Shown piece by piece: positions 29,208 through 33,009 of a stretch of 33,009 nt of DNA (positions are counted from its first letter, which is position 1; each line of letters opens with the position of its first letter). The stretch spans positions 1-33,009 of the forward strand of contig JACRLV010000055.1 in the NCBI GenBank assembly GCA_016235145.1, given 5' to 3'. This DNA is from Planctomycetota bacterium (lineage in GTDB: Bacteria; Planctomycetota; Phycisphaerae; UBA1845; Fen-1342). Below the pieces are notes generated by a model. It had not been told where the DNA came from. It made no database searches and was given only the letters and a program-made list of their open reading frames with translations. The position numbers and the translations under genes were made by a program.

Positions 29208-29483
29208 ATGAGCGCCCAAAAAGCAAAACAGCGCAAGCGGCAGAACATCGTCAGCGTGCAACTGGCGGAGGACGCCAAGTCGCAACTCGACGCCGTGAGC
29301 GACAACCGCGGCATGACCATCAAGATGCTCATGGGCAAGCTGCTGGCCTGGTTCGTCAGCCTGGATCGGACCGAGCAGTCGATCGTGCTGGGACAGGTCG
29401 AATCCCAGGACATCAAGACCTTGGCGCAGCTTGTGATTGATCGCCAGGTCAAGAGCCCGTCCAGCGGCGCGGCGCGGCGCTAG
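29208..29483 (+). CDS. Small (91 aa) ribbon-helix-helix-like protein
   Basis: RBS-like GAGGAAACACAATG; basic N-terminus and QNIVSVQLAEDAKSQLDAVSDNRGMTIKMLMGKLLAWFVSL resembles Arc/CopG beta-alpha-alpha organisation. Confidence 0.55.
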   Translation: MSAQKAKQRKRQNIVSVQLAEDAKSQLDAVSDNRGMTIKMLMGKLLAWFVSLDRTEQSIVLGQVESQDIKTLAQLVIDRQVKSPSSGAARR

Positions 29484-29574
29484 GATCAAACCTCATCCCA
29501 CGGCGGCAGCGGATCGCACAACGCTCCTGCGCGCGAGCGCGGCCGGCGTGTGCGCATGCGGCTGGGGTCTGGGT

Positions 29575-30840
29575 CTAGGAACCGCACACGTTCCCGAAAT
29601 GCGCCAGGAAATAACTCAAGTCCGCGAGGTTGATCGACTGGTTGTAGTCGAAATCGGCCCGCTCGTTGTATAGCGCGCTGGCCCCGGTGGACCCGAACGC
29701 CGACAGCAGGGTCGTCAGATCGACCAGATCGACGTCCCCGTCGCAGTCGGTATCCGCGGGGCAATCGCAGTTGAGCCCGATCGCCCAGGCGCTGACGCAC
29801 CCGAGGATGTTCTGGCAGCGTGCGAAATCGAGTGCGTCAATCGGATCCGAGGGGAAAAGCCCAAGCTGTTGCGCCGGACACCAGAGCGTGAACGTGCCCG
29901 CGCCGCGCGACGACAACACGTCGCCGGGTCCCAGGCTTCCGCCGAGGCTCGGCGAACCCGGCCGCAGCGTAAAGACAATCCGGTCGGCGAACGGCTCAAA
30001 AAACAGATTGCCGCTGTCGAACACGATCAGGCCGTCGATGTCGTCGAGGTGGACCAGGCCCAACTGCTCCGGGCTGATGTAGAGTTCCTCGCCTCCAAAC
30101 TGGTTGGGAAGAAAATCAACGTAGATCATGCCCGGCAGCGGACCGGCCAGAGACGGACTGTCCGAAGTCACGCTGAAGAAAAATGGCGACAACGTGGTAC
30201 GCCCGTTCAGCGCGGACGGAGCGGATCCTGCCGACGCCTCCACTTCGCTCGTCGGCGTTCCGGGGGGAACGGGAGTTTCAGGGCTTACGGTGGTCGGTGA
30301 AACGTTGTAATCCACGCCGCCCGCGTCGTTCTGGTTGAAGACCAGCGTGTTGTTGGGAACGGCGCGGAAGGGCGTCGGCAGCGGTCCCGTTTGATCGAAC
30401 AGCGTCAGCGACATGAACTCGTCGCCGGGCGCCTGCCGCTTGGCCGCCTGATCCTGCGCGTTGAACGGGAAACCCAATCCGACGAGAGTCGGGTCCGGCG
30501 GCGTCATGCCGACGGCAGTCCGGCTCACCGAAAAGAGAAGCGCGAACGTCGCGGTCGGATCGACCACGTCCGAGGTCGATAGCCCATCAAGGTCGTCCGA
30601 AGGCGACAACAGCGCGTGCTCAACGGCGGCGCTGGCCAGTCCGGGGATTCCAAGCGGCCCGGGCGGGATCAAAATATCGCCGGCTTTGCGAAAGCCCGCG
30701 AGAACCTCCGGCGAACTGCGATCCGTGGAGAAATAGGGATCAGACAGCGGCCGGCGGGCCGTGGGGTGGATCGGGTTGTCTGCGTATGCCGACAGCGCAA
30801 GCGCCGCCATAAACGCGATGGTCTGGTTTCTTGCGCGCAT
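29575..30840 (-). CDS. Secreted protein with C-terminal dockerin-like tail
   Basis: MRARNQTIAFMAALALSAYA signal peptide; C-terminus DTDCDGDVDLVDLTTLLSAFGSTGASALYNERADFDYNQSINLADLSYFLAHFGNVCGS (two dockerin-like loops). Confidence 0.75.
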   Translation of the reverse strand: MRARNQTIAFMAALALSAYADNPIHPTARRPLSDPYFSTDRSSPEVLAGFRKAGDILIPPGPLGIPGLASAAVEHALLSPSDDLDGLSTSDVVDPTATFALLFSVSRTAVGMTPPDPTLVGLGFPFNAQDQAAKRQAPGDEFMSLTLFDQTGPLPTPFRAVPNNTLVFNQNDAGGVDYNVSPTTVSPETPVPPGTPTSEVEASAGSAPSALNGRTTLSPFFFSVTSDSPSLAGPLPGMIYVDFLPNQFGGEELYISPEQLGLVHLDDIDGLIVFDSGNLFFEPFADRIVFTLRPGSPSLGGSLGPGDVLSSRGAGTFTLWCPAQQLGLFPSDPIDALDFARCQNILGCVSAWAIGLNCDCPADTDCDGDVDLVDLTTLLSAFGSTGASALYNERADFDYNQSINLADLSYFLAHFGNVCGS

Positions 30841-30957
30841 GTTCAGCCCTCCGCGATCGGACATCGCGTCGCTCCGTGCCCGAGTCGCTTGTCGGAGCCC
30901 TGATTGTAGACGATGAAGGGCGTCGTCCGGCTACTCTTTTTCGAAGATATTTCCCGC

Positions 30958-33009
30958 TTATCGGGCGGGCAGCCAGTCTGGCCAGGCGGGGTCCATCCGC
31001 ATTTTCAGCAAGAGAAACTTGGCTAGAAAGCAATACAGCTCGAAATCCCTCATCTCCCACGCTTCAGCGAAAGACCGCTCGGCCGCGGCTCGATCTCCCG
31101 CCGCCAGTTCCAGCACGCCACGGTGAAAATAGGCTCCCGCCAGCCGCCGGCGCTCGTCGCCGGGCCAGATTACGTCGCGGTGGGCCGCCGCGAGCAGCGA
31201 TTCCCATTCGGACGTTCCATGCACATAGTCGATCAACGTGCTCAACCACTCCTCCGTCCAGCCGTCGGAAAGCCGCTGGTAGTTGATGACTCCCGGCGGC
31301 CAGAAGGCTTCCGGCGGCGCGCCGTCCGTCAAACGCCAAGCCGCCTCGATCAGAAGGAGTTGCTCGCCATATGTCGTTCGGGCTGAGGCGAGCCAGTCTC
31401 GCGCCGCGAGCGGCCGATCTCGCGTGCGCTCCAGAATCGCGTGGATGAGCCGCCCTTCGCAATCGAATTGCGTCGTGATCGGCGCCTTCGGATCGCCGCC
31501 GTAGCGCTCGTTCACAACCCGCGCCGTCTTCTCCATGTCGCCGAGCCAGAAGCAAACCCGTGCTTCGTAGCGCTCGCGCTCCTGGCGGTCAGACGTTCTC
31601 GCCACAGCGGCGATCGTGGGCTCGTCGAGCCGGTCGTACGCCGCGGCCGCACTCGCCAGCCGCTCCTGGGTCTGCCCGCTCCAGGCCTGGCTCTCGCGGC
31701 ACTGGGCTTCGGCGATGTAGCCGCGCGAATCGCTGGGCTTGGCCTGCTGGGCAAGTTGCGCCCAGTGAAGCGCCCGTTCGTAGGCCTCGTCGCGCTCCTC
31801 GGCCTGGCCCTTCTGGTCGTAAATTTCCGCCGCCAGGTAGTGCGTGATCGAAAGGAGATAGCGCGGATACGCCTCATTGGGCTGCAAATCGTTGCAGATG
31901 AACTCCAGGGATCGCTGGCAGTCCGCGTAGTAATCGAGCGTTCGCCGGAAGTAGATCGTGTAGTTGTAGGCGCGGGCCTTGTGTAGCGCGGCTTGCGTGA
32001 ATCCCGATCGTTTGCTGATTGCAGCCTCGAAACGCGTCAGCGCAGCGACCGGATCCCGGCCGACCAGCGCCTGACCATGGAAGAATTCTCCAAGCGCCGA
32101 AACCTCGCTCGGCGACTGATCCGCCGAAAGCAGCGATTCGCGCGCCTTTGCCCAATAAACCGGACCGTCATCCTGGGTGCGCCGCACGTATGCCCATGTC
32201 AGCAGGTAGCGCGCGTCTCGATCGTCGGGCCGCCGCGCGAGCCGCCGTTCCAGGATGTTGCACGTTCGTCGCGGCGGATCATCGGGGTTGTAGATCCACG
32301 CCAGCAGCAGTTCCGCCTGGTCGCGCCGGCCGCCGAAGTGCTGTGCCCAGCCGAGCGCGTCCAACGCGCGCTGCGGCTGTCGATAGTCGTCGAACATTAG
32401 ATTTTCGGCGGCCTCGATTCGCCGGTTGGCCAGCGCCTGGATCAAGAACCACGTGAGCGGTGCGAGTACGGCTACGACGAGGGTCGCCCCCAGAGCGCCG
32501 GCCAGGGCCGGGTTTCGCCGCACCCAGCGAACCGTGCGGCCGACCGCCCCGACGCGCCGGCTGGCGATCGGAAAATCCTCGGCGTAGCGCCGCAGATCGC
32601 GGGCCATTTCGGCCGCCGTCGCGAAACGCCCGCCAGGCTCTTTCTCCATCGCCCGCAGGCAGATGGTTTCAAGATCGATCGGAATGGAGGCGTCGATCCT
32701 TCGCGGCGGGCGCGGCTCCTTGCGCATGACCTGGTCGATCAGCCGCTCGTAGGTGTCGGCGACGAAAGGCCGCTCGTGTGTCAGCAGCTCATAGAAAGTC
32801 ACGCCCAGCGAATAGAGATCGGCCCGCGCGTCGATGCGGCGGCCTGATTGGATCTGCTCCGGCGGCATGTACGCGGGAGTGCCGACCATCTCGGTGGAGA
32901 GCGTCAGCCCGGGCTCGTCGAGAATTCTGGCCAATCCAAAATCGGTAACATGCAGCCGGTCGTCGCTGCCCAAAAGCAGGTTTTGCGGCTTTATGTCGCG
33001 GTGGACGAT
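30958..33009 (-). CDS. Serine/threonine protein kinase with transmembrane helix and TPR-like C-terminal region (N-terminus cut by the window edge)
   Basis: Reverse translation from the right edge: IVHRDIKPQNLLLGSDDRLHVTDFGLARILDEPG...VGTPAYMPPEQIQSG...RADLYSLGVTFYELLTHERPF; TM helix LVVAVLAPLTWFLIQAL; long helical repeat-rich C-terminus. Confidence 0.92.
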   Translation of the reverse strand: MVHRDIKPQNLLLGSDDRLHVTDFGLARILDEPGLTLSTEMVGTPAYMPPEQIQSGRRIDARADLYSLGVTFYELLTHERPFVADTYERLIDQVMRKEPRPPRRIDASIPIDLETICLRAMEKEPGGRFATAAEMARDLRRYAEDFPIASRRVGAVGRTVRWVRRNPALAGALGATLVVAVLAPLTWFLIQALANRRIEAAENLMFDDYRQPQRALDALGWAQHFGGRRDQAELLLAWIYNPDDPPRRTCNILERRLARRPDDRDARYLLTWAYVRRTQDDGPVYWAKARESLLSADQSPSEVSALGEFFHGQALVGRDPVAALTRFEAAISKRSGFTQAALHKARAYNYTIYFRRTLDYYADCQRSLEFICNDLQPNEAYPRYLLSITHYLAAEIYDQKGQAEERDEAYERALHWAQLAQQAKPSDSRGYIAEAQCRESQAWSGQTQERLASAAAAYDRLDEPTIAAVARTSDRQERERYEARVCFWLGDMEKTARVVNERYGGDPKAPITTQFDCEGRLIHAILERTRDRPLAARDWLASARTTYGEQLLLIEAAWRLTDGAPPEAFWPPGVINYQRLSDGWTEEWLSTLIDYVHGTSEWESLLAAAHRDVIWPGDERRRLAGAYFHRGVLELAAGDRAAAERSFAEAWEMRDFELYCFLAKFLLLKMRMDPAWPDWLPAR

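Overview
This 33 kb window is GC-rich bacterial chromosome with a Planctomycetes/Phycisphaerae-like gene style (dockerin-tailed secreted proteins, a PEP-CTERM protein, a prepilin-like protein with an IELLVVVAILALLISILLPA signal, a FliA/WhiG-like sigma factor). From left to right it holds: partial rpoB (-), a secreted HAF-repeat/dockerin protein, ruvX, a two-gene minus-strand coiled-coil operon ending in an intrinsic terminator, an orphan OppB-type permease, nth, a NifS/IscS-type cysteine desulfurase, rnc (-), a GH3-family adenylase, a FliA/WhiG-like sigma factor, ftsY, a very unusual valS, an M1-type peptidase with HMAAH instead of HExxH (-), a prepilin-like protein (-), a PEP-CTERM protein, cstA, a SAM methyltransferase (-), a MoxR ATPase (-), a coiled-coil/BRCT-like protein (-), a small RHH-like protein, a second dockerin-tailed secreted protein (-) and a partial Ser/Thr kinase (-). 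The most striking observation is valS. At least six dispersed, palindromic or low-complexity repeat modules interrupt the gene. Five keep the reading frame. One replaces the conserved editing-domain segment that carries the TTRPET motif, and at that point the ORF shifts to another frame. Some of the same modules lie in the ftsY-valS spacer in a different order. All calls come from reading the sequence and the ORF track; no database search was run.
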